This document shows positions 51,837-59,469 of a stretch of DNA of 64,000 bases, piece after piece. The notes beneath the pieces are model-generated. The model saw nothing but the letters and a program-made list of their open reading frames with translations. It was not told the origin of the DNA and did not search any database. Source of the stretch: Paenisporosarcina quisquiliarum_A (GTDB taxonomy: Bacteria > Bacillota > Bacilli > Bacillales_A > Planococcaceae); the NCBI RefSeq assembly GCF_043641925.1, contig NZ_JBHZRU010000002.1, positions 62,001-126,000 of the forward strand, written 5' to 3'. Each line of letters begins with the position of its first letter. Position 1 is the stretch's first letter. A program made the position numbers and the translations under genes.

Positions 51837-53114
51837 ATGTCATTGTTACAACAAAAAGGAATCAGCGAATATATAGATGGAAAACGGGTCATTACAAAAA
51901 AACCTGAGCTCCTTGCTCCAGCTGGGGATTTAGAAAAGTTGAAAATAGCTATTCATTACGGAGCGGATGCTGTTTTTATTGGCGGCCGAGAATTTGGATT
52001 ACGTTCAAATGCTGGGAATTTTTCTATTGATGAAATGCGACAAGCGGTTGAATTTGCAAATCCTTATGGTGCGAAGATTTATGTAACGACCAATATTTTT
52101 GCTCACAATGAAAATATGTTTGGGTTAGCTGATTATTTAAAGAACATTGAATCTGCAGGGGTCACTGGTATAATTGTTGCGGACCCATTAATCATTGAAA
52201 CTTGTCGTCAAGAAGCACCGAAACTTGAGATTCATTTAAGTACTCAGCAATCACTTTCTAACTGGAAGGCAGTAGAGTACTGGAAAAATGAAGGATTACA
52301 TCGAGTAGTACTGGCTAGAGAAACTAGCGGTGATGAAATACAAGAAATGAAAGAAAAAGTCGATATTGAAATTGAAGCTTTTATTCATGGTGCGATGTGT
52401 ATTGCCTACAGTGGGCGTTGTACATTGTCTAATCATATGACTGCACGTGATTCTAATCGTGGAGGATGTTGCCAGTCATGTCGATGGGACTATGATTTAT
52501 ATACCGTTCAAGATGGCAATGAAAAAGCTTTATTCGATGAATCGGATGCGCCATTTGCCATGAGTCCTAAAGATTTAAAATTAGTTGAATCTATTCCAAG
52601 AATGATTGAACTTGGAATTGACTCTCTTAAAATTGAAGGGCGCATGAAATCGATTCATTATGTAGCTACAGTTGTTAGCGTATACCGAAAGGTAATTGAT
52701 GCGTATTGTGCAGATCCAGATAATTTTAAGATTAAACAAGAATGGCTAGAAGAATTAGATAAATGTGCGAATCGAGACTCTGCTTCGGCTTTCTTTGAAG
52801 GTGAACCAGGGGTTGATGAACAAATGTATGGTATACATGGTAGAAAAACATCTACAGACTTTATAGGGCTAGTTTTAAATTACGATCAAGAATCGCAAAT
52901 AGTTACTTTACAACAAAGAAACTATTTTGAAGTCGGTCACGAAGTTGAATTTTTCGGACCTGAAATCAACAATGTACGTATGACGATTAACGAATTGTGG
53001 GATGAAAAAGGTCGTCCAATAGACATAGCAAGACATCCGAAACAAATTGTTCAATTTAAATCCGAAGTCCCGCTTTACCCAAATAATATGATGCGAAGGG
53101 AGATTATCAGATGA
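51837..53114 (+). CDS. trhP2: tRNA hydroxylation protein TrhP2 (U32 peptidase family, YrrO)
   Basis: This 425-residue U32-family protein acts with TrhP1 in prephenate-dependent formation of 5-hydroxyuridine at tRNA U34. It begins PELLAPAGDLEKLKIAIHYG near residue 22. It carries the full family signature EAFIHGAMCIAYSGRCTLSN followed by GGCCQSCRWDYDL, the Cys set expected to hold an iron-sulfur cluster. IDSLKIEGRMKSIHYVATVV is also conserved. Start is ATG with AAGAGGA. Its stop overlaps the udk start by four bases. Family members are not genuine peptidases as far as known. Confidence 0.9.
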   Translation: MSLLQQKGISEYIDGKRVITKKPELLAPAGDLEKLKIAIHYGADAVFIGGREFGLRSNAGNFSIDEMRQAVEFANPYGAKIYVTTNIFAHNENMFGLADYLKNIESAGVTGIIVADPLIIETCRQEAPKLEIHLSTQQSLSNWKAVEYWKNEGLHRVVLARETSGDEIQEMKEKVDIEIEAFIHGAMCIAYSGRCTLSNHMTARDSNRGGCCQSCRWDYDLYTVQDGNEKALFDESDAPFAMSPKDLKLVESIPRMIELGIDSLKIEGRMKSIHYVATVVSVYRKVIDAYCADPDNFKIKQEWLEELDKCANRDSASAFFEGEPGVDEQMYGIHGRKTSTDFIGLVLNYDQESQIVTLQQRNYFEVGHEVEFFGPEINNVRMTINELWDEKGRPIDIARHPKQIVQFKSEVPLYPNNMMRREIIR

Positions 53115-53749
53115 ATCATAAACGTCCAGTTGTCATCGGAATTGCAGGAGGATCTGGTTCCGGTAAAACAAGTGTTACAAACGCCATTTATGAAGTATAC
53201 AAAGAGCATGCTGTTGTAGTTATTGAACAAGACTATTATTATAAAAATCAGAGTCATTTAGAGATGGAAGAGCGTTTAAAAACGAACTATGATCATCCAT
53301 TAGCATTTGATACTGATTTGTTAATCGAACACATACACCAATTGCTAAATAGACAAGCCATAGAAAAGCCAATATATGATTATGCTTTGCATACTCGAGC
53401 GAAAGACAGTATAATCGTTGAACCACAGGATGTTATTATTCTCGAAGGAATTTTAGTTTTAGAAGATGAACGTTTACGCAATTTAATGGATATTAAATTA
53501 TTTGTTGATACAGATTCGGATTTACGAATCATTAGACGAATATTAAGAGATATCAATGAACGCGGACGTTCGATTGAATCAGTTGTGGAACAATACTTGT
53601 CAGTTGTTCGTCCAATGCACAACCAATTCATCGAACCTACGAAGAGATATGCAGATATTATCATTCCTGAAGGTGGTCAAAACCAAGTTGCAATCGATTT
53701 AATGGTTACAAAAATTAAAACTATTCTTGAATCTGATATCATTGTGTAA
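53111..53749 (+). CDS. udk: Uridine kinase
   Basis: Udk phosphorylates uridine and cytidine in pyrimidine salvage. The 212-residue protein has Walker A GIAGGSGSGKTSVTNAIYEV (P-loop near residues 12-20), EQDYYYKNQSHL, YDHPLAFDTDLLIEH, the lid and nucleoside-binding ILEGILVLEDERLRNLMDIK, and RRILRDINERGRS. It overlaps trhP2 (ATGA) and ends the operon. Length is the usual 205-215. Confidence 0.96.
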   Translation: MNHKRPVVIGIAGGSGSGKTSVTNAIYEVYKEHAVVVIEQDYYYKNQSHLEMEERLKTNYDHPLAFDTDLLIEHIHQLLNRQAIEKPIYDYALHTRAKDSIIVEPQDVIILEGILVLEDERLRNLMDIKLFVDTDSDLRIIRRILRDINERGRSIESVVEQYLSVVRPMHNQFIEPTKRYADIIIPEGGQNQVAIDLMVTKIKTILESDIIV

Positions 53750-53858
53750 TATGATATTCAAAGACTGACAATATTATCTAAAAATTGTGTCGTATATCCA
53801 AGTGCTATCCGGCATATTATTTTTAAGAGGATGCAAGTAGTTGAAGGAGTGAAATACA

Positions 53859-54335
53859 TTGTCTACAGAAAAACAATATCCAATGACAGTAGCGGGGAAA
53901 AAGAAATTATCTGATGAACTTGAGTTCCTTAAAACGGTTAAACGTAAAGAAGTAGTAGAACGTATTAAAATTGCCCGTAGTTTTGGCGATTTATCGGAAA
54001 ACTCTGAGTACGATTCTGCGAAAGAGGACCAAGCCTTTGTGGAAGGACGTATTTCAACTTTAGAATCTATGATTCGCAATGCAGTCATAATTGAAGAAGA
54101 TGAAAAAAATAACGATATCGTCTCACTAGGGAAAACGGTTTCATTTATAGAAATTCCTGATGGCGATCAAGAAACATATACGATCGTTGGCTCAGCTGAA
54201 GCTGACCCTATCGAAGGACTAATTTCAAATGATTCTCCAATTGCTAAAAGTTTAATTGGGCGTTCAGTTGGAGACCAGGTTAAAGTATTAACACCTGGTG
54301 GAGAGATGGACGTTAAAATCGTTTCTATTAATTAA
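53859..54335 (+). CDS. greA: Transcription elongation factor GreA
   Basis: GreA rescues backtracked RNA polymerase by stimulating cleavage of the 3' end of the transcript through its secondary channel. The 158-residue protein has an N-terminal coiled-coil whose tip carries the two catalytic acids in SFGDLSENSEYDSAKEDQAF (Asp44 and Glu47), then EGRISTLESMIRNA. The C-terminal FKBP-like domain includes IVGSAEADPIEGLISNDSPI and KSLIGRSVGDQVKVLTPGG. Start is TTG 53859 after AAGGAGTG. It looks fully functional, in contrast to the paralogue downstream. Confidence 0.96.
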   Translation: MSTEKQYPMTVAGKKKLSDELEFLKTVKRKEVVERIKIARSFGDLSENSEYDSAKEDQAFVEGRISTLESMIRNAVIIEEDEKNNDIVSLGKTVSFIEIPDGDQETYTIVGSAEADPIEGLISNDSPIAKSLIGRSVGDQVKVLTPGGEMDVKIVSIN

Positions 54336-54343
54336 TACTATTT

Positions 54344-54379
54344 AAAATCCACTCCTGTCTTGATGGGAGTGGATTTTCT
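54344..54379 (+). terminator. Intrinsic terminator between the two greA-like genes
   Basis: AAAATCCACTCC (54344-54355) pairs perfectly with GGAGTGGATTTT (54366-54377). The T-run is short, so read-through into the paralogue is possible. Confidence 0.8.
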
Positions 54380-54418
54380 ATACATTTGTTTTCTTAGGAA
54401 TGGGGATCGAAATGATTT

Positions 54419-54886
54419 ATGCGAAAAAAACAATCCTTAACGGCTACTGGTCTCGCAAAACTTCGAGATGAATTAGATGATTTGAAGAACGTGAAGCGTA
54501 AAGAAGTGATTGCTCGAGTAAAAGCATCTCGTTGCTTTGGTTTCATCGAAAATACAGATTACCAAACTGCACGTGAAGATCAAGGTTTTATCGAAGGGCG
54601 AATACTTACTTTAGAAAATATTCTTCGGAATGTAGAAGTAATTGATCAAAGTAAACTTAATGAGAAAATAATCGAAATAGGACATACTGTATTAGTTCGA
54701 GAATTACCAAATGGAGAAAATGAAACTTTTTCTATTGTCGGTTCAGCTGAAGTAGATCCTCTCGAAGGAAAAATTTCTCCGGAATCACCTATTGCAAAGG
54801 AGATGCTAGGCAAACAAGTTGGCGATGAAGTAAAAGTGAAAACTCCGAATGGTGTAATGTTATTTTTAATCGTCTCGATATCTTAA
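54419..54886 (+). CDS. GreA paralogue with altered coiled-coil tip
   Basis: This 155-residue protein aligns with GreA along its whole length (LRDELDDLKNVKRKEVIARV, EGRILTLENILRNVEVID, IVGSAEVDPLEGKISPESPI, EMLGKQVGDEVKVKTPNG). At the coiled-coil tip the normal GDLSENSEY is replaced by GFIENTDY. One residue is lost and the first catalytic acid becomes Phe42, while Glu44 remains. Such a protein may bind the polymerase secondary channel without stimulating cleavage, like the Gre-related inhibitors. The ribosome site (GGGGA, 12 bases away) is weak, suggesting low or regulated expression. It lies 83 bases after greA, a local duplication. Confidence 0.85.
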   Translation: MRKKQSLTATGLAKLRDELDDLKNVKRKEVIARVKASRCFGFIENTDYQTAREDQGFIEGRILTLENILRNVEVIDQSKLNEKIIEIGHTVLVRELPNGENETFSIVGSAEVDPLEGKISPESPIAKEMLGKQVGDEVKVKTPNGVMLFLIVSIS

Positions 54887-54985
54887 TATCATTAAATTGA
54901 AACTTAATTTTAATCGTACCGTCTAATTTGTTATTATAATCTGTGGTAGCATTTTTAACATTGCGAACAAAATAAGTTTTGCATA

Positions 54986-55012
54986 TATCTCGAAGTAATC
55001 GCGAGATTTTTA
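54986..55012 (+). other. Hairpin with T-run just before yrrS
   Basis: ATCTCG and CGAGAT flank a nine-base loop and are followed by TTTTT, ending only six bases before the yrrS ribosome site. It could end transcripts from the greA-like gene or act as an attenuator for yrrS. A TATAAT at 54935-54940 may be the yrrS promoter. Confidence 0.45.
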
Positions 55013-55028
55013 GAAGGAGGAATCTTGA

Positions 55029-55760
55029 ATGGCTGAAACACAACGTCGGTATTCATCAAGAACGAATCGACCTAATAAACCGAGGAACATGAATAAAATT
55101 TTAAATGGATTAATAGCATTAGTTGTCGTTTTAATTGTGATCACAGCGGGAATTATCTTTTTAGGAAATGGTACATCAGAAAAAGCGGAATCTCCTAAAA
55201 ACGAAGATACTGTAAGTAACACTGAATCGGATACAGATTCAACTGAAGAATCTTCTTTAGAATCTGGAGAAACAAATTCCGATGCAGAGACTGAAGAGGA
55301 TGCAACTGAAGGTTTAACAACCGAAGAAGTTGAACCAACTGAAGAAGAGGAAGCTTCTGAAGAAACAACGGAAGAAACAGAATCGACTGAAAGTACAACA
55401 ACTGAAGGTGGCTCAGTAACCTCTACACCGTCAGATGACCCAATTGTATCTGAAAGTATCGTAAATACTGCTTGGGCGCCTGTAAAGACCTCTCAGACGG
55501 GTTCACACACGTCCGTTTATGAAAAAGGGCATGTTGATTGGGACGAAAAAGTACAAGCTTTAACATATGCAACAGGTTTAGCGAGCGATAATATGATTAT
55601 TTGGCAGTTAAGTAATGGTGGAGGACCTCAGAAATCTATTGGTGTTGTATCCTCCAACGATAAACAAGAAAAATATCGTGTATATCTCCAATGGGTTGAC
55701 GGGCAAGGATGGAAACCAGAAAAAATGGAGACTTTAAATACATTGGAAGGCGCCTCTTGA
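55029..55760 (+). CDS. yrrS: DUF1510 membrane protein (YrrS)
   Basis: This 243-residue protein has a basic cytosolic N-terminus (ETQRRYSSRTNRPNKPRNMN), one transmembrane helix (LIALVVVLIVITAGIIFLG), and a long acidic low-complexity Glu/Ser/Thr linker (about residues 55-140). A C-terminal extracellular domain contains NTAWAPVKTSQTGSHTSVYE and VYLQWVDGQGWKPEKMETLN, the DUF1510 region. The role of YrrS is unclear; in B. subtilis it is co-transcribed with the penicillin-binding protein gene pbpI. No pbpI is here. Start is ATG with AAGGAGG. Its stop overlaps the downstream terminator. Confidence 0.87.
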   Translation: MAETQRRYSSRTNRPNKPRNMNKILNGLIALVVVLIVITAGIIFLGNGTSEKAESPKNEDTVSNTESDTDSTEESSLESGETNSDAETEEDATEGLTTEEVEPTEEEEASEETTEETESTESTTTEGGSVTSTPSDDPIVSESIVNTAWAPVKTSQTGSHTSVYEKGHVDWDEKVQALTYATGLASDNMIIWQLSNGGGPQKSIGVVSSNDKQEKYRVYLQWVDGQGWKPEKMETLNTLEGAS

Positions 55761-55782
55761 CATTCGGCGCCTCTTTTATTAT
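55748..55782 (+). terminator. Terminator overlapping the end of yrrS
   Basis: AGGCGCC (55748-55754) pairs with GGCGCCT (55766-55772), followed by a T-rich tract. The left arm is inside the last codons of yrrS. Confidence 0.75.
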
Positions 55783-55957
55783 TTTTAGGGAAGTGTTTTT
55801 ACAAGGTAGTCGAGGTAATTGAGCTTTCAGTTTTTTTATAAAATTACATTTTTTTATTACTTCGTTGCAAATGATCATAGAAACCTTAAACAAAATCATT
55901 ATTGATGATTTTTATTGAAAAAGTTACATAACTAAAGAGAATTGAGGCGAGTCGATT

Positions 55958-56650
55958 ATGAAAATTGCCGTTATTGGTGCAATGGAACAGGAAGTTGAAG
56001 CATTACGATTAGCAATTGAAGATGCACAGACAGAAATCATCGCTAAAAGTGAATATACAGTTGGAAAATATGCTGGTCATGATGTTATTTTACTGAAAAG
56101 TGGAATTGGGAAAGTAAATGCAGCTATGTCTACATCAATCTTGCTTGAGAAGTTTAACCCTGATATTGTCATTAACACGGGTTCAGCTGGTGGGTTCGAT
56201 GCTTCTTTAGAAGTTGGAGCGATTGTTATTTCTGATGAAGTTCGTCACCATGATGTAGATGTTACAGCTTTTGGTTACGAGATGGGACAAGTACCTGATC
56301 TTCCTGCTGCTTTTAAATCAGATGAGACACTTCGTACGTTAGCTGAAGAAACGGTTAATGAAGTAGGTGAACATCAATATGCAACCGGCTTAATAGCAAC
56401 AGGCGACTCGTTCATGAGTGATTCAGAGAGAGTAGAATTAGTTCGTGGATATTTTCCGCAAATGAAAGCAGCTGAAATGGAAGCTGCTGCAGTAGCTCAA
56501 GTGTGCTATCAGTTTGATGTTCCTTTTGTTATTATTCGTTCACTTTCTGATATTGCTGGAAAAGAGTCGAGTATGAGTTTTGAAGAGTTTTTACCAACGG
56601 CAGCGAAACATTCAACAGAAATCGTTTTACGATTGATTGCGAAATTGTAA
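55958..56650 (+). CDS. mtnN: 5'-methylthioadenosine/S-adenosylhomocysteine nucleosidase
   Basis: MtnN removes adenine from methylthioadenosine and S-adenosylhomocysteine, feeding methionine recycling. The 230-residue protein starts MKIAVIGAMEQEVEALRLAI (catalytic Glu in AMEQEV). It has LKSGIGKVNAAMSTSILLEK, INTGSAGGFD, ATGDSFMSD, and the substrate-binding MKAAEMEAAAVAQVCYQF with RSLSDIAG (catalytic Asp). Start is ATG. In B. subtilis yrrT precedes and mccA-mccB follow; all three are missing here. Confidence 0.96.
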   Translation: MKIAVIGAMEQEVEALRLAIEDAQTEIIAKSEYTVGKYAGHDVILLKSGIGKVNAAMSTSILLEKFNPDIVINTGSAGGFDASLEVGAIVISDEVRHHDVDVTAFGYEMGQVPDLPAAFKSDETLRTLAEETVNEVGEHQYATGLIATGDSFMSDSERVELVRGYFPQMKAAEMEAAAVAQVCYQFDVPFVIIRSLSDIAGKESSMSFEEFLPTAAKHSTEIVLRLIAKL

Positions 56651-56675
56651 ACAATTTTATTGTTATAAACTGAGG

Positions 56676-57410
56676 TTAATTAGAGGCTCTTTCGATATCG
56701 AGTGAATCGAAAGAGTTTTTTTCATGAGTAAAAAGTTGGTATAATTTGACCAGTGCTCGTTTTTCAATACGAGATACATAACTTCTTGAAATATTTAATT
56801 GTTTCGCAATTTGCTTTTGTGTCATCGGTTCAAATGAGCGTAATCCATACCTTCTTTCCAATATTTCAAGTTCCCTTTTTTCTAACTTTTCTAGATGTCG
56901 ATACAAGCGAGCCATTTGTTCCTTTTGTTCAATGGTTTGTTGAGCAGTGTCATCATTGGTTTGAAGTAAATCTGTAATCTGTAATGAATGTCCATCTTTA
57001 TCAGTGCCGATAGGTTCATATAAGGAGACATCTTTCTGAACTTTTTTCTGTGATCTTAAGTGCATCAGAATCTCATTTTCAATACATCTCGCTGCATATG
57101 TTGCAAGGCGTGTTTTTTTATCCGGTGTGTAACTTGCTACAGCTTTCATTAGACCGATGGTTCCAATGGAAATATAGTCATCTAATTGTTCGTGTTTTGG
57201 GTGGAATTTTTTCACAATGTGAGCAACAAGACGCATATTTCTTTCAATTAGTTCATGCTTCGCATCTTCGTCACCTTTTAGACATAATTGAACATAATGG
57301 GCTTCTTCTTCCTGACTAAGAGGTTTCCGAAATGCCTGCCCTTTTAAATAACCTATTACAGCGGGAATTTCAATCCACATTTGAAGGATCGCCGTAAATA
57401 TACCGCTCAT
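56676..57410 (-). CDS. sigK: Sporulation sigma factor SigK, uninterrupted
   Basis: SigK directs late mother-cell transcription. The 244-residue protein has an N-terminal hydrophobic pro-sequence (SGIFTAILQMWIEIPAVIG); alignment with B. subtilis places SpoIVFB cleavage just before YLKGQAF. It then shows region 2 (LIERNMRLVAHIVKKF, DYISIGTIGLMKAVASY, RLATYAARCIENEILMHLRS) and region 4 (LEILERRYGL, MTQKQIAKQLNISRSYVSRI). ATG 57410 has GGAGGT ten bases upstream. The gene is continuous, with no skin element. Its last codons run through the terminator shared with mtnN. Confidence 0.95.
   Translation of the reverse strand: MSGIFTAILQMWIEIPAVIGYLKGQAFRKPLSQEEEAHYVQLCLKGDEDAKHELIERNMRLVAHIVKKFHPKHEQLDDYISIGTIGLMKAVASYTPDKKTRLATYAARCIENEILMHLRSQKKVQKDVSLYEPIGTDKDGHSLQITDLLQTNDDTAQQTIEQKEQMARLYRHLEKLEKRELEILERRYGLRSFEPMTQKQIAKQLNISRSYVSRIEKRALVKLYQLFTHEKNSFDSLDIERASN
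56687..56722. terminator. Terminator of mtnN inside the sigK 3' end
   Basis: CTCTTTCGAT (56687-56696) pairs with ATCGAAAGAG (56706-56715), then seven T. It lies within the last codons of sigK on the opposite strand. Confidence 0.88.
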
Positions 57411-57494
57411 GATGAATCGCACCTCCATGTCGTCTTTTGTCACTATATGTTTCCAAAAAGAAATCCATGAAAAAAACGACCACATAAGTGGCCG

Positions 57495-58034
57495 TTAAAC
57501 TTTTCTTAATGTAAATGTGCTAATCATCAGGATGGCTAATATGACGGTTAAGAACATATAAAAGACCGGTGGGAAAATTGACAATCCAAAATATGAAAGT
57601 GTTAAGATGGTTCCTGCTGCAGTGATTGGTAACCCTGTGAAATAACCATTAGATTCCATGATATTAAATCTTGCCAGTCTAAACGCTCCACTCGCAATAT
57701 AAATAATAGCAATAATCATTCCAACTGTTCCAAATTCAAATAAATCGACCATGTAAATGAGTATGGCTGGTGCAACTCCAAATGAGATGATATCACTCAT
57801 TGAGTCAAGTTGTTTCCCTAATTCGGATTCTTGTCCTAATTTCCGGGCAACCATGCCATCAAAACGATCGAGTAACGCTGCAATAAATATAAACAGGACG
57901 CTATAGCTATATGATTCGTTTAATGTTGCCATAATGGCAGCACCACCAAACGATAAATTACCAATTGTGATCATATTAGCGGCATGCGCTTTCATTTTTT
58001 TGATTGAGTGATCCAATCGTTGAAATAAAAACAA
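57495..58034 (-). CDS. pssA: CDP-diacylglycerol-serine O-phosphatidyltransferase
   Basis: PssA makes phosphatidylserine from CDP-diacylglycerol and serine. The 179-residue membrane protein has the CDP-alcohol phosphotransferase motif in ALLDRFDGMVARKLGQESEL followed by GKQLDSMSDIISFG. All Asp, Gly and Arg positions of DG-x2-AR-x8-G-x3-D-x3-D are present. About six transmembrane helices follow. TTG 58034 lies eight bases after AAGGAGTG, which decides the start over the internal ATG 57995. It is divergent from psd, which uses its product, so the two share a 92-base control region. Confidence 0.92.
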   Translation of the reverse strand: MFLFQRLDHSIKKMKAHAANMITIGNLSFGGAAIMATLNESYSYSVLFIFIAALLDRFDGMVARKLGQESELGKQLDSMSDIISFGVAPAILIYMVDLFEFGTVGMIIAIIYIASGAFRLARFNIMESNGYFTGLPITAAGTILTLSYFGLSIFPPVFYMFLTVILAILMISTFTLRKV

Positions 58035-58126
58035 TGGAACAACACTCCTTTGCTTATAAGCTATTTAACTATTATACTTCGTTCATATCAAAAAAGGTAG
58101 AGCGTATTTTAAACGGGAGGTTCAAC

Positions 58127-58909
58127 ATGAGACAAAAGGTATACCAATTACTAATCGAACTAACAAATGGTAAAACCACATCAAAAATGTTGCAAAAAAT
58201 TACAACATCCAAATGGAGTCGACGTTTAGTACCATCGTATATTCATACATACGGAATTGATACGGCAGAAGTTTCAAAACCAATTGATTCATTTGAATCT
58301 TTACATGAATTCTTCATTCGCCAATTAGATAGTCAATATCGTCCAGTTGATAGTGGAAGTGAGGCGATTGTTAGTCCAGTTGATGCAAAAGTAGAAACAA
58401 TGGGTGTGATTTCTGAAGAAGGTACATTTACAGTGAAAGGAAAATTGTATACGGTCGCTGATTTACTAGGATATAAAGAGTATGCAGCTATGTACGAAGG
58501 TGGAAAATATGTTGTGTTCTACTTAAGTCCAGCAGATTATCATCGAATACATAGTCCCGTCGATGGACATCTTAAAAAGCAGTATATGTTAGGTGAAAAA
58601 TCTTATCCAGTGAACCAAGCAGGCTTAACATATGGGAAATCTCCGATCAGCGGAAACTATAGACAAGTTTCACATGTCATTTGTGCAAATCAGAAGAAAT
58701 GTGCTGTTGTTAAAGTCGGAGCAATGTTTGTAAACTCAATACAATTAACGAATACTTCAAGGGAATGGGTCAAGGGTAAAGAAGTGGGTTATTTTACTTT
58801 TGGTTCAACAGTCGTCTTACTTTTTGAAAAAGACGCAATTTCATTTGAATCTAATATACAACCAAATCATCGTGTCCGAATGGGTGAGAAGATCGGGAGT
58901 ATGTTATAA
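58127..58909 (+). CDS. psd: Phosphatidylserine decarboxylase proenzyme
   Basis: Psd converts phosphatidylserine to phosphatidylethanolamine at the membrane. The 260-residue proenzyme self-cleaves to form a pyruvoyl group; the cleavage motif is FGST in VGYFTFGSTVVLLFE near the C-terminus (Gly-Ser bond; many homologues have LGST). Other family blocks are SPVDAKVETMGVI, VFYLSPADYHRIHSPVDGHL and VGAMFVNSI. ATG 58127 follows GGGAGG by seven bases. The frame is open upstream to 58004, but that would overlap the divergent pssA start and lacks a ribosome site. Confidence 0.94.
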   Translation: MRQKVYQLLIELTNGKTTSKMLQKITTSKWSRRLVPSYIHTYGIDTAEVSKPIDSFESLHEFFIRQLDSQYRPVDSGSEAIVSPVDAKVETMGVISEEGTFTVKGKLYTVADLLGYKEYAAMYEGGKYVVFYLSPADYHRIHSPVDGHLKKQYMLGEKSYPVNQAGLTYGKSPISGNYRQVSHVICANQKKCAVVKVGAMFVNSIQLTNTSREWVKGKEVGYFTFGSTVVLLFEKDAISFESNIQPNHRVRMGEKIGSML

Positions 58910-58947
58910 TGATAAACAGAAAATTAGCTTGAACGGAGTGTGTCAGG

Positions 58948-59469
58948 GTGTACCGAAATTTTTTACCAAGTGAATTTGTGCGAAGTGTTTTTCACATTTC
59001 ACCAGAACATTTAATAGCAAAAGGGATCCGCGGTATCATAACGGATTTAGATAATACATTAGTTGAATGGGATCGACCAGATGCAACACCGAAATTGGTT
59101 GAATGGTTGAAGTCCATGAAAGATGCAGGCATTCAAGTAACAATTGTGTCTAATAATAATGAATTAAGAGTGCAATCTTTCGCGGACCCACTAGGTATTC
59201 CATTTATTTATAAAGCGAGAAAACCTATGGGCAAAGCTTTCCGTAAAGCTCTGCACATCATGAGTGTAAAAAAAGAAGAGGTCGTAGTTATCGGCGACCA
59301 ATTGCTAACTGATGTTGTTGGCGGCAATCGAATGAAATTACATACCATTCTAGTTTTACCTGTAGCGAGTTCTGACGGGTTCTTTACCCGTTTTAATCGG
59401 TTAGTAGAACGACGAATATTTAGTTCTTTAAAAAGAAGAGGGTATGTAACATGGGAGGAAGAAGTTTGA
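58948..59469 (+). CDS. yqeG: YqeG family HAD phosphatase
   Basis: This 173-residue HAD IIIA phosphatase has motif I ITDLDNTLVEWDRPDATPKL (nucleophile Asp near residue 33), motif II VTIVSNNNELRVQSF, and motif III KARKPMGKAFRKAL with VVIGDQLLTDVVGGNRM. The substrate is not established; related eukaryotic enzymes act on phosphatidylglycerophosphate. Start is GTG 58948 after GGAGTG. It begins the yqeG-yqeH-aroE-yhbY-nadD-yqeK-rsfS-yqeM operon and its stop overlaps the yqeH start. Confidence 0.92.
   Translation: MYRNFLPSEFVRSVFHISPEHLIAKGIRGIITDLDNTLVEWDRPDATPKLVEWLKSMKDAGIQVTIVSNNNELRVQSFADPLGIPFIYKARKPMGKAFRKALHIMSVKKEEVVVIGDQLLTDVVGGNRMKLHTILVLPVASSDGFFTRFNRLVERRIFSSLKRRGYVTWEEEV

Noticed and set aside
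58004..58126. Longer psd N-terminus
   Set aside because: It overlaps the divergent pssA start, has no ribosome site, and the ATG at 58127 has an ideal one.
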